Shown: positions 10,401 through 17,380 of the stretch, one piece after another
Position numbering within the stretch: position 1 is the stretch's first letter
Layout of the letters: every line of letters starts with the position of its first letter
Assembly (NCBI RefSeq): GCF_900103875.1
Contig: NZ_LT629705.1
Span: 2,489,001 to 2,553,000, forward strand
From: Pseudomonas arsenicoxydans
GTDB taxonomy: Bacteria > Pseudomonadota > Gammaproteobacteria > Pseudomonadales > Pseudomonadaceae
DNA length: 64,000 bases
Direction of reading: 5' to 3'
Notes under the pieces: model-generated
Told to the model about the DNA's origin: nothing
Databases searched by the model: none
The model's input: the letters and a program-made list of their open reading frames with translations, nothing else
Position numbers and translations under genes: made by a program

Positions 10401-10474
10401 AACCTTAATCGGTGTCCAAGATTACTTGACCAGTTCAGGCTCGCTCCCACATTGGTTCTATGAACGACGTAGAT

Positions 10475-10505
10475 CCCTGTGGGAGCGGGCTTGCCCGCGA
10501 TAGCG
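10475..10505. repeat. REP copy downstream of the IS
   Basis: A full TGTGGGAGCGGGCTTGCCCG core with tail. Together with the inverted partial REP head at 10439-10452, it marks the REP cluster into which the IS inserted. Confidence 0.85.
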
Positions 10506-10539
10506 ATTCAACAGGCGAAGAGTTTCTTCGCCCCAAGCA

Positions 10540-10749
10540 TCAAGCGCCGTGGCACTTCTTGAATTTCTTGCCGTTGCCGCAAGGGCAAGGGTCGTTGCGG
10601 CCGACGTCTTTCAGGGCGTTGCGCACCGGTTCCTGGTGGGCGTGGCCGCAGTTCGGGCCGTGGACATGGCCATGGTCGTGATCATGGTGGTCGTGATGGT
10701 CATGATCGTGGTTGCAGTCAGGGCCATGGACATGGGGTTGCTGGGTCAT
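10540..10749 (-). CDS. Small His-rich SEC-C motif protein
   Basis: A 69-residue protein with two parts. The N-terminal half is very rich in His and Asp (repeated HDHD/HGP(D/N)C units), likely to bind Zn, Ni or Cu. The C-terminus is a SEC-C zinc motif ([17 protein letters not shown]), as found at the end of SecA. The ATG 10747-10749 has GGAG upstream. In the inferred pre-island arrangement this ATG overlapped the stop of the LEA-type lipoprotein gene now at 13690, so the two were co-translated. The function is unknown. Confidence 0.85.
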   Translation of the reverse strand: MTQQPHVHGPDCNHDHDHHDHHDHDHGHVHGPNCGHAHQEPVRNALKDVGRNDPCPCGNGKKFKKCHGA

Positions 10750-10760
10750 CGGGTTTTCTC

Positions 10761-10783
10761 CGGAATTAAATCGGCGGGGATTA
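10761..10783. repeat. Left 23-bp direct repeat of island (att-like)
   Basis: Identical over exactly 23 bp to 13693-13715 and in the same orientation. The right copy is the 3' end of the LEA-type lipoprotein gene. The left copy lies just before the SEC-C gene. This is the signature of an insertion that duplicated or used its target. Confidence 0.9.
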
Positions 10784-10940
10784 GCCGAGTAGGCCGGGGA
10801 TCGCATGATATGGACCTACTCAGCCCTTTGTCTACTCGGTTTGTTACACCATTGTCTCATTCTTGGCACCGACCCAAAAGCCTCATCCAGAGGCCTGCGC
10901 GGGAACGGTAAGGACCCATGCGGACACGCGATAAGGTTCA

Positions 10941-11000
10941 CGCGGGAGGGCCTACGGGGGAACCTGCGCACGTATGCGTAGTGAGGTGGTCATTCAGATT
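10941..11000. repeat. Island internal direct repeat, left copy
   Basis: A diverged copy of 13541-13598. Shared blocks include GCCTACGGG and GTGAGGTGGTCA, then CAGATT at the end. Both lie near the island ends in the same orientation. Confidence 0.7.
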
Positions 11001-11082
11001 TTTCTGTCAGATTCTCAAAGGGGCTTGCTCGGCCCCAGCGTGATTTAGACCATACTCGGATTTTGGGGCTGGGGTGCTGACC

Positions 11083-11634
11083 ATGAGCTGGGAAGACGTA
11101 TTCAAGCTGTTAGGTGCCGCAATATTCTCACTCGGAGGCGGCGGGGCTCTTGTGTTCGGCCTCTCCTCTTGGTTAGGGAAGGTCTGGGCAGGCCGGATAT
11201 TGGGGAAAGAAACGCATCGACTGAACTTGGAGGTAGAGGCTGCCAAACGAAGCCTCGACCTCATCAAGGAAAATACTCTCCGCTTCCAGAATGACAAAAT
11301 CCTTGCATACCGGGCAGTCGTAGAAATCATTGCGCGGATTCTTGCTACGTTCGACTCTTACGAAAGCAACAGATTATCCGCCACCGATGCGGCTGCTCGC
11401 TTTGATGAATTTAATGAACACCGGATTAGGGTCTATGGGTATCTCGCCATGCTCGCACCTCAAGCTGTAATGGATGCCCAAGATGTCCTTATGGATTACC
11501 TGCTCAAAATTTGTAATAACACCGACCAATACGAATGGGCCAGAGTCAGGGAGAAGGCGCTCGTGGCGTTCAATGCTATCCGTGCAGATATTGGTATTGA
11601 TAAAAGCCCCATCACCTACAACGGCGATCTTTGA
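11083..11634 (+). CDS. Hypothetical protein, one TM plus helical domain
   Basis: 183 residues, unrecognised. An N-terminal hydrophobic, glycine-rich segment (about residues 7-30, LLGAAIFSLGGGGALVFGL) precedes an amphipathic, probably coiled-coil helix (about 45-80) and a helical remainder. The ATG at 11083 follows GGGG-rich sequence. It is the first gene of the island. Its base composition is visibly less GC-rich than the neighbouring core genes, which fits acquisition. Whether it helps the effector downstream is unknown. Confidence 0.6.
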   Translation: MSWEDVFKLLGAAIFSLGGGGALVFGLSSWLGKVWAGRILGKETHRLNLEVEAAKRSLDLIKENTLRFQNDKILAYRAVVEIIARILATFDSYESNRLSATDAAARFDEFNEHRIRVYGYLAMLAPQAVMDAQDVLMDYLLKICNNTDQYEWARVREKALVAFNAIRADIGIDKSPITYNGDL

Positions 11635-11641
11635 ACCAGAA

Positions 11642-11708
11642 AGCACCACGGCAAGGTCTCCCATCACAGCCACCATGTATAACGCAAACGACATCCACAA
11701 GGCCTTCG
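11642..11708. repeat. 67-bp direct repeat, copy A
   Basis: 59 of 67 positions match copy B at 13391-13457, with no gaps. Both copies begin within about 10 bp downstream of a stop codon: the hypothetical gene for A and the immunity gene for B. An open frame containing YNA(N/D)DIHKAF is conserved between the copies. It may be the remnant of a longer coding sequence. Confidence 0.8.
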
Positions 11709-11823
11709 CCTCAAGAATGGGACTTATCCTACAGACCCGTTCTTTCCTTTCCGGTAGCCTTCCGCGCGCCCAGTAGCAAGACTGGTTCAAATCTATGGAT
11801 AAAAAACGCAAGGATGATGCTGG

Positions 11824-12989
11824 ATGATTTCTTCTGCTCGATTGGGTGACAAACACGTCTGCCCATTGCCCATTGCCCATTGCCCGGTCACGGCACAACA
11901 CCAATTGCGTCTGCCAGCAGTAACGTCAACATCAACTTTATGGGCTCCGCCCGTGTTGGCGATACCTGTGGATGTGGCGCTGTCATCACCACGGGCTTTC
12001 CCTCTATTCAAGTGAATGGCCGTCCCATGGCCCACTTAGGGAGCCCTACCAGTCACGGTGGGACGATCATTACGGGATCAGGCGATGTCGGTGGTGGCTT
12101 CGTCATGGGTGACGCTGGTGGTGCAACCATTATTAACTTCATGGCGCTGGGAGCCTTCCGGCCTGACGGTTCCGTGGACGATGAGAAGATGGCGACATTG
12201 TTGGCTGACCCGAAGCTTAAGGAGAAAGCCTTAGCGGCGAACGCTTTGGTAGACCCTAAAGCAGCCGCTAAGGAGCCTGAGGTGAACGATGGACCGGAAG
12301 GTTGTACCCACCCGAACATGATGGAGAAGCTTGCGGATTACATCGCAGACGAGATGAATCGCAATATTCACGACTCCTCGGTCTTAAAGATGAAAGAACT
12401 GCTCAGCTATGACGTGGCGGAAGAGACCCGCAAGCAAATGGAGCAGCCTTGGTATGCCCAAATTGGTGCGACCAGCCCTCAAACTATTGGTGCTGCCAAT
12501 GGCGCGGCTGCGATGGCACTTTGGACTGAGCGAGTAGGTCAGGACCGAGTTTGGGACCACAAACCAAAGATCCACGCGAAGTTTGGTAGGTATCGCCACA
12601 GGCAAGGCAAGTACGACTACTACTACGATATTTGGTCGAACATTCACTATGGCTATGTTGGTATGGCTGGAGGACTCACCGAAGGCGTCCTGCTGGATGG
12701 CGCTGGGGCTGAGCAGATTGTTTCAGATCAATTACGACAGTGGGAAGAGAAGATATTTGTCGCAAAAGATCAGCAAAGGCTCAAAGGGCCTCATGCCACA
12801 GAAGATGTAGAAGGGCTACGAGCCTGGGATGACGTCCCTGATCGAATTTCAATTAGTATCGGCATCAAACTCTTCAACGACTATCCACATGGGGGCGTCC
12901 CGCCACAAGCAATCATGGACGCAGTGCTTGCAGTCACACCGGAAGAATGGGGAGAGGGAGTCAGTGTTCATGTATGCGCGAAATATTAA
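11824..12989 (+). CDS. PAAR-domain polymorphic toxin (Ntox44), out of frame at a 7-bp tandem repeat
   Basis: The ATG at 11824 has AAGGA 9 nt upstream and starts a PAAR domain (MISSARLGDKHVCPLP). After this comes TGCCCAT repeated three times plus TGCCC (11860-11885), and the frame then runs to a stop at 12015. The rest of the PAAR domain (PGHGTTPIASA ... ARVGDTCGCGAV ... HLGSPTSHGG) and the toxin lie in another frame, open from 11880 to 12989. One or four repeat units instead of three would join the frames; one unit gives a 383-residue PAAR protein. The C-terminal 140 residues (YDIWSNIHYGYVG ... LLDGAGAEQ) are a polymorphic toxin type 44 domain. PAAR proteins tip the type VI spike. The gene may be phase variable or simply broken; a TTG at 11880 could also start a truncated form. 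Confidence 0.8.
11860..11885 (+). repeat. Heptanucleotide tandem repeat (TGCCCAT, 3.7 units)
   Basis: Three perfect TGCCCAT units at 11860-11866, 11867-11873 and 11874-11880, then TGCCC. The repeat lies inside the PAAR coding sequence. Because 7 is not a multiple of 3, each gain or loss shifts the frame. The two frame halves join at 1 or 4 units. Confidence 0.95.
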
Positions 12990-13380
12990 AGCCCGATATG
13001 TAATTGGGGCACTCGTCATTGTCCCATTGCTGTTTTGGTACGTGGCGACCCCCGTCGTCCGTGTCCACTACTCCCAAGAGGGCACAGACGAGCTTCGGCT
13101 AATCTGGAACACGCAGCACAATATTCATAAAGAAAGGATGCTTCCGGGGCAAGCCACATTCGATACTGGGCATATTTTCCCCAATGAGAAATTCTTCATG
13201 ATGTTCGATTGGTGGTCCGACAAGGGGCTTAGGAGGTGCATCGATATAACGCCAAAATGGGGGAGCGCGTTAGATATTTACCTCAATGGAACAGCTCGCA
13301 TCGACACTGCTAAAACCTCCCCTAACGTTATTGCCCGCTTGAAGGCGTGTGAGGGTGATGCTGATCCTTTCCGGCCTTAA
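12970..13380 (+). CDS. Probable immunity protein for the Ntox44 effector
   Basis: 136 residues with one N-terminal TM segment (about residues 10-28, VIGALVIVPLLFWYVA), then a likely periplasmic domain (HNIHKERMLPGQ ... MMFDWWSDKGLRRC). The ATG at 12970 overlaps the toxin 3' end by 20 bp and is preceded by GAGGGAG at good spacing, so the two are coupled. Position, size and membrane anchoring are typical of an immunity gene, but I do not recognise the family. An upstream in-frame start is possible but has no comparable RBS. Confidence 0.6.
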   Translation: MYARNIKARYVIGALVIVPLLFWYVATPVVRVHYSQEGTDELRLIWNTQHNIHKERMLPGQATFDTGHIFPNEKFFMMFDWWSDKGLRRCIDITPKWGSALDIYLNGTARIDTAKTSPNVIARLKACEGDADPFRP

Positions 13381-13390
13381 ACGCCCCGCC

Positions 13391-13457
13391 AGCACCACGG
13401 CAAGGTCACGCGTCGGAGCCACCAAGTACAACGCAGACGACATCCACAAGGCCTTCG
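13391..13457. repeat. 67-bp direct repeat, copy B
   Basis: Partner of 11642-11708, with 8 mismatches in 67. It starts 10 bp after the immunity gene stop. Copies A and B bracket the toxin/immunity pair exactly, so recombination between them would delete or swap that cassette. Confidence 0.8.
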
Positions 13458-13540
13458 ACCAAGCAGCCCTGCCGTCCCATCTCATTGGACTAATCTGGCA
13501 GGGGCTCTTGTTGGTCAGTTCAAGGTGACAAGGGGTCGGG

Positions 13541-13598
13541 CGCGAGAGCCTACGGGAGGGATCAGTGCATGTATGGAAGTGAGGTGGTCACTCAGATT
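13541..13598. repeat. Island internal direct repeat, right copy
   Basis: Diverged partner of 10941-11000. It is followed by a short stretch resembling parts of the immunity gene. Confidence 0.7.
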
Positions 13599-13636
13599 AG
13601 CGAGGATGGTTTGTAACAGGTTCGTGCCTTGCTTGG

Positions 13637-13692
13637 CACATTCGATACTGGTCATGCGCTGAAACACCTGAGTTCATTGGGTTCCGGCCTTA
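13637..13692 (+). pseudogene. Decayed remnant similar to the immunity gene
   Basis: CACATTCGATACTGG-CAT near 13639-13657 matches the immunity gene at about 13156-13174 with one difference. TTCCGGCCTTA at 13682-13692 matches the immunity gene end at 13369-13379. The order is conserved but about 170 bp between them is missing. No protein is expected. Confidence 0.5.
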
Positions 13693-14172
13693 CGGAATTA
13701 AATCGGCGGGGATTATCACGCCATTGCGCGCCAGGTGCACGTAGTGCGCGATGAATAAGCCGGTTTCCATTTCACCTTCCAGACGATAGGGGATGGGTTG
13801 ATCGGGTTTTTTCAGCATTTTCACCAGATCCCGGACCTTGGGCCACAGGTTGGTGCGGATCGGCACTTTGAAATAAGCGCTGCGTTTGGGGCCGACCGTG
13901 AACCAGTGTTCGTGTTCGCCTTCGGTCAGCAGCATGTCGCCCAAGTGAATGCGGTATTCGAGGCTGCGTACCGTCAGGTCGCTGTCGTTGGGGTTGTCGA
14001 CGCGAAAATGCAGGATGAATTTCTGCTCCATCAGCTTGGCCCGCACAACTTCGACCTGGACCAGATGCACTTGTGGGTCGGGCTCATCGTTGCCGAACCA
14101 CGACGCGCAGCCGCTGAGTCCTGACAGCAGGAACAAGGTGAACAGATAGCGTGCGAATCGCTGGGTGATCAT
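13690..14172 (-). CDS. LEA type 2 family lipoprotein
   Basis: 160 residues: a lipoprotein signal ending LSGLSGC, then a LEA14/WHy-type beta-sandwich (VRAKLMEQKFILHFRVDNPNDSDLTVRSLEYRIHL, given here by residues about 45-78). It is probably a periplasmic membrane-anchored protein of unknown function. The start at 14170-14172 has GGGAG upstream. The last codons are inside the right 23-bp repeat, and the TAA comes from the island. Without the island the protein would end EKTR and overlap the SEC-C gene. The loss of four residues is probably neutral. Confidence 0.82.
   Translation of the reverse strand: MITQRFARYLFTLFLLSGLSGCASWFGNDEPDPQVHLVQVEVVRAKLMEQKFILHFRVDNPNDSDLTVRSLEYRIHLGDMLLTEGEHEHWFTVGPKRSAYFKVPIRTNLWPKVRDLVKMLKKPDQPIPYRLEGEMETGLFIAHYVHLARNGVIIPADLIP
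13693..13715. repeat. Right 23-bp direct repeat of island (att-like)
   Basis: Identical to 10761-10783. It covers the last eight or so codons of the LEA-type lipoprotein gene before its stop. Integration at a gene 3' end with the end regenerated is typical of site-specific elements. Confidence 0.9.
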
Positions 14173-14284
14173 GGCGGTATTTCTCCCTTGAACCCCAGTC
14201 TAGACGGAAAAGATCGCAACCTTCGATCGCTGCGCAATGGCGCGGCGCAGCTCTGTCGATCTGCTGCGATCCTTTGAACTCACC

Positions 14285-14761
14285 TCACGCGCCGAAATAC
14301 CCCGCGCAACACTTCTTGAATTTCTGCCCGCTGGCGCACGGACACGCATCATTACGCCCGGCCTTGAGTGGCACGGTGGGGTCGATGAAGTACCAGTGGC
14401 CGGCGTTCTGTACGAACGAAGAGCGCTCGCGATGGCTGTGTTCGCCGGTGCCGTCGTGCCAGCGCGCGGTGAAGGTCACGAACGCATGTTCCGGCTGGCC
14501 GCCGAATACTTCGGAGCTTTCCACCTCAAGACCCAGCCAGGTGCTTTGCGCGCTCCAGTCACTGATGGACTGACGATCCAGGCCTGGCTGCTGTGCGGGC
14601 AGGGTGGTCGCCACCAGATAGTCGATCAGCCCCAGCACATAAGCGCTGTAGCGTGAGCGCATCAAGGCTTCGGCACACGGCGCCGGATGCCCGGCATGGT
14701 AATGGCCGCAGCAGGCATCGAGCAGGGTGCCGCTGCCGCAAGGGCAAATGGATGTACTCAC
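14285..14761 (-). CDS. YchJ/UPF0225 family SEC-C protein
   Basis: 158 residues of the YchJ family. An N-terminal SEC-C motif ([17 protein letters not shown]), a central NTF2-like domain ([14 protein letters not shown] ... WLGLEV) and a C-terminal SEC-C motif ([16 protein letters not shown]) are all intact. The function is unknown; SEC-C motifs bind zinc. It lies 3 bp downstream of the DUF6231 gene and is probably co-transcribed with it. Confidence 0.9.
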   Translation of the reverse strand: MSTSICPCGSGTLLDACCGHYHAGHPAPCAEALMRSRYSAYVLGLIDYLVATTLPAQQPGLDRQSISDWSAQSTWLGLEVESSEVFGGQPEHAFVTFTARWHDGTGEHSHRERSSFVQNAGHWYFIDPTVPLKAGRNDACPCASGQKFKKCCAGYFGA

Positions 14762-14764
14762 CCG

Positions 14765-15262
14765 TTACCACCAGTATTTCCCGAAGTTTTCCGGATTGGC
14801 CCAGAACCGTGAATTGAGCCAGTCGGGCACCTGTTTGTAGTCAAGCAGATCGTAAGTAAACAGCGTCAGCACTTGATCGTCGCGCTGGAAGCGTTCGCTG
14901 GCTTGCAGGGCCAGGGAAAAAAAGTCCGTCTCTTGCCAGCCACTGGCCGGCAAATCCGCCAGCACTGCAATACGGCTGGCGTTGAGGTTGCGGATCCCTC
15001 CCAACAAGTTCAGACCGTCGCGCTTGGGCAAGTGTTCGAGGCAATCGACCACCAGCGCCAGATCAAACCGTCGAGCCGCCAACTCGGCCGGCAACGGTCC
15101 GGGGGTGGCGTGCGCGACGCAACTATCAGGGTGCGCCAGCTTGAAGGCTTCCAGGGCGGGGAACTCGCTGGCGCCAATCAACAGCAGACGCGCAGGGGCG
15201 TAACGATCAAGCAAAGCGGCCAACGCCTGCTGGGGCGTGCGCGAAGAAATACCTGAAATCAT
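14765..15262 (-). CDS. DUF6231 family protein (methyltransferase-like fold)
   Basis: 165 residues. A Rossmann-like N-terminus (RLLLIGASEF), then FDLALVVDCLEHLPKRDGLNLLGGIRNL, resembles the SAM-methyltransferase core, but the SAM loop is weak. Activity is therefore doubtful. The ATG at 15260-15262 has a GAGGA site; a TTG one codon earlier is less likely. The family name is from recall. Confidence 0.75.
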   Translation of the reverse strand: MISGISSRTPQQALAALLDRYAPARLLLIGASEFPALEAFKLAHPDSCVAHATPGPLPAELAARRFDLALVVDCLEHLPKRDGLNLLGGIRNLNASRIAVLADLPASGWQETDFFSLALQASERFQRDDQVLTLFTYDLLDYKQVPDWLNSRFWANPENFGKYWW

Positions 15263-15410
15263 CAAAGATCCTCAATCAGAGTCGCCAAGACTAGCCTGCC
15301 CAAACGTTCGGGCCTAGAGCGGGTTTGCCCTAAAAGCCGCCATCTGGCGTGAACGCGGGGCGAAAAGAGCAATAGCCTATTGCTGGCGGAGATTAAAACT
15401 CCGGTCTTTA

Positions 15411-15445
15411 CTCCCTGAATCGGTTCTTAGCCGATCCCTCAGGAG
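15411..15445 (+). promoter_or_regulatory. RBS-sequestering hairpin before first OmpA-like gene
   Basis: CTCCCTGAATCGG pairs with CCGAT...TCAGGAG around a short loop (TTCTTAG). The AGGAG at 15441-15445 is the ribosome-binding site, 8 nt before ATG 15454, and lies in the 3' arm. The hairpin follows GGTCTTTA, as in the second copy at 16196-16231. Confidence 0.65.
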
Positions 15446-15453
15446 AAAACTAG

Positions 15454-16149
15454 ATGAGCATAGTTCGGACAGCATTACCCTTGGTTCTGCTAACCAGTGT
15501 GTTAACTGGTTGCGCAGGTTTGCAGAAAACCGACTGGCCGACCTGTGCGGCGGTCGGCGGTGTCGTGGGTGCAGGTCTCGGCGCGACCGAGAGCTCGGCA
15601 TGGGCAGGGTATGGCGCACTGCTGGTAGGTGGTACGGCAGCGGCCTATTGCTGGGTTCACGGTGATGGCGACGAGGATGGCGATGGTGTGCCGGATAGTC
15701 GCGACAAGTGCCCGGGCACCCCTCGAGGCGTGAAGGTCGATGCCAACGGCTGCCCTCCACCGGCGCCTGCACCTGTGGTCGAAGAGGCTGTGGTGGTCAA
15801 GGAAGAAGTCATTGTCATCCGCGATGTTCACTTCCAGTTCGACAAGGCCACGCTCACGCCCTCCGATAAACAAGTCCTCGACAAAATTGCCACGCGCCTG
15901 AAACAGGAGGCACCTACCGCCAGATTGACCGTGACCGGCCATACCGACAGCGTGGGCAGCGATGCCTACAACCAGAAACTGTCGGATAAGCGTGCTCACT
16001 CGGTGGTTGAATACCTCATCCAGCAAGGCGTACCGCGTAGCAGCTTCGTGTCTGTGGTCGGCGCCGGTGAAAGCCAGCCGGTGGCTGATAACAAAACGGC
16101 TGACGGCCGTGCCATGAACCGTCGCACGGAAATCAAAATCGATCGATAG
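15454..16149 (+). CDS. OmpA-family lipoprotein with thrombospondin-3-like linker
   Basis: 231 residues. Lipoprotein signal ending LTGC; glycine-rich region (AAVGGVVGAGLGA) of glycine-zipper type; acidic DGDEDGDGVPDSRDKCPGT, a calcium-binding TSP3-like repeat. The C-terminal OmpA peptidoglycan-binding domain (about residues 120-231, with VTGHTDSVGSDAYNQ and NRRTEIKI) is complete. It probably tethers the outer membrane to peptidoglycan. It is a tandem paralogue of the next gene. Translation may be controlled by the hairpin over its RBS. Confidence 0.9.
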   Translation: MSIVRTALPLVLLTSVLTGCAGLQKTDWPTCAAVGGVVGAGLGATESSAWAGYGALLVGGTAAAYCWVHGDGDEDGDGVPDSRDKCPGTPRGVKVDANGCPPPAPAPVVEEAVVVKEEVIVIRDVHFQFDKATLTPSDKQVLDKIATRLKQEAPTARLTVTGHTDSVGSDAYNQKLSDKRAHSVVEYLIQQGVPRSSFVSVVGAGESQPVADNKTADGRAMNRRTEIKIDR

Positions 16150-16195
16150 GCCCTATCCGCTCCGCGGCTTGTGCAGTCGCGGATGCGGGTCTTTA

Positions 16196-16231
16196 CTCCT
16201 GTGTAACCGGTATGGGCCGGTGACACAGGAG
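16196..16231 (+). promoter_or_regulatory. RBS-sequestering hairpin before second OmpA-like gene
   Basis: CTCCTGTGT pairs perfectly with ACACAGGAG, and ACCGG with CCGGT inside it. The AGGAG at 16227-16231 is the RBS, 8 nt before ATG 16240. The fold is the same and the spacing to the start codon identical to the hairpin at 15411-15445, although the stem bases differ. Confidence 0.72.
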
Positions 16232-16239
16232 CTTTCAAT

Positions 16240-16953
16240 ATGAGCGTTCTCACACGGACCGTCTTGCCGGTTCTGCTTTTCGGCAGCCTATTGACCGGTT
16301 GCGCAACTCACAGCGATGGCACCGCCCCCCTCAATCAACGTACCTGGCCGATCTGCAGCCTCATTGGTGGACTGGTCGGCGGAGGATTGGGCGCGCTTGA
16401 AAGTGGCGGCTGGGCAGGCGGTGGTGCGGCGCTCGGGATACTGACCGGTGGTTTGATCTGTTACGCCCAGGATGGCGATGAGGACGGTGATGGTGTCTTC
16501 GATCGACGTGATCGTTGCCCCGATACGCCCGCCAACACACCTGTTGAACACCATGGCTGTCCGCTGCCGCAGTACCCGGCCAGCGTGAAACCTGTCGAAG
16601 TTGTGCAACCCGAAGTCATCACCCTGCCCAGCGATGTGCTGTTTGCCTTCAACAAGTCTGACCTGAGTCCCTCTGCGAAAAGTCAGCTGGATTCGGTGAT
16701 GTTCAAACTGCAACTTGCCGATGTGGTGAGCATCAAGGTAGTCGGTCACACCGACAGCGTCGGCTCAGATGAATACAATCAGGCACTTTCGGAGCGTCGC
16801 GCCAGCAGTGTGGCGGCTTATCTGTTGAGCCAGGGCATTGCGCCGAGCAAGCTCACCAGCGAAGGCAAGGGCGAAAGCCAGCCGGTGGCCGACAACGATA
16901 CCGAAGAAGGACGCGCGAAAAACCGTCGCGTGGAATTGCACATTAATCGCTAA
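16240..16953 (+). CDS. OmpA-family lipoprotein, tandem paralogue
   Basis: 237 residues with the same plan as the upstream gene: lipobox LLTGC, glycine-rich segment, DGDEDGDGVFDRRDRCPDT acidic repeat and an OmpA C-terminal domain (VVGHTDSVGSDEYNQ ... NRRVELHI). The two proteins have clearly diverged, so the duplication is not recent. It probably also binds peptidoglycan from the outer membrane. Confidence 0.9.
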   Translation: MSVLTRTVLPVLLFGSLLTGCATHSDGTAPLNQRTWPICSLIGGLVGGGLGALESGGWAGGGAALGILTGGLICYAQDGDEDGDGVFDRRDRCPDTPANTPVEHHGCPLPQYPASVKPVEVVQPEVITLPSDVLFAFNKSDLSPSAKSQLDSVMFKLQLADVVSIKVVGHTDSVGSDEYNQALSERRASSVAAYLLSQGIAPSKLTSEGKGESQPVADNDTEEGRAKNRRVELHINR

Positions 16954-17101
16954 GCCGCGAAATAGAGCCGTCGGGCAACAATGACAGTTGATCCGACGGC
17001 CATTGGGCGGCCTTCATGAAGAATTTTCCGTTGCCCACTGGCGTATTCCTCGCGGAAGCCGTTACTGTGCGCGCAAAGAATAATTCTCAACGGGGGAGCG
17101 T

Positions 17102-17380
17102 ATGAAGGTGTTTTGGGGCCTGGGGAAGTTATTGACCCTGCTGTTCTGGCTGGTGGTGCTGGTCAATCTGCTGACGCCGTTTGTCAATCCGCTGCACCTG
17201 TTGGTCAATCTGGCCGGCGGTCTGTTGGCGGGTCTTCATCTTCTTGAGGCGGTGTTCTGTTACCGCAGCCTCAGGGGGCGCGCTCATCCTTGGGGCGATC
17301 GCCTGCAGATCCTGTTTTTCGGCGTATTCCACCTGCAAACCCTCCCGGCTCCGACCGCATCGAAGGCTTCCCATGCGTAA
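17102..17380 (+). CDS. DUF1145 family membrane protein
   Basis: 92 residues with two hydrophobic segments (about 8-28 and 32-52) and the short RSLRGRAHPWGDRLQILFFGVFHLQ tail typical of DUF1145 (residues about 55-80). The GGGGAG site before ATG 17102 is strong. The 3' end overlaps the start of the next gene by 8 bp. The function is unknown. Confidence 0.85.
   Translation: MKVFWGLGKLLTLLFWLVVLVNLLTPFVNPLHLLVNLAGGLLAGLHLLEAVFCYRSLRGRAHPWGDRLQILFFGVFHLQTLPAPTASKASHA

Larger units (their letters stand above)
10784..13692. mobile_element. Putative 2.9-kb effector island between 23-bp direct repeats
   Basis: Removing one repeat and the interior rejoins the lipoprotein frame as ...LIPEKTR followed by a TGA that overlaps the SEC-C ATG (ATGA). 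This shows the pre-insertion state. The island carries a membrane/coiled-coil protein, a PAAR-Ntox44 effector, a probable immunity gene and internal direct repeats (11642-11708 with 13391-13457; 10941-11000 with 13541-13598). No integrase or transposase is encoded, so mobility must be supplied in trans or be ancient. The stretch 10784-11082 holds no gene I can support. Confidence 0.75.

Noticed and set aside
15454-16953. Recent tandem duplication of the OmpA-like genes
   Set aside because: The proteins have the same plan but are too diverged for a recent event.
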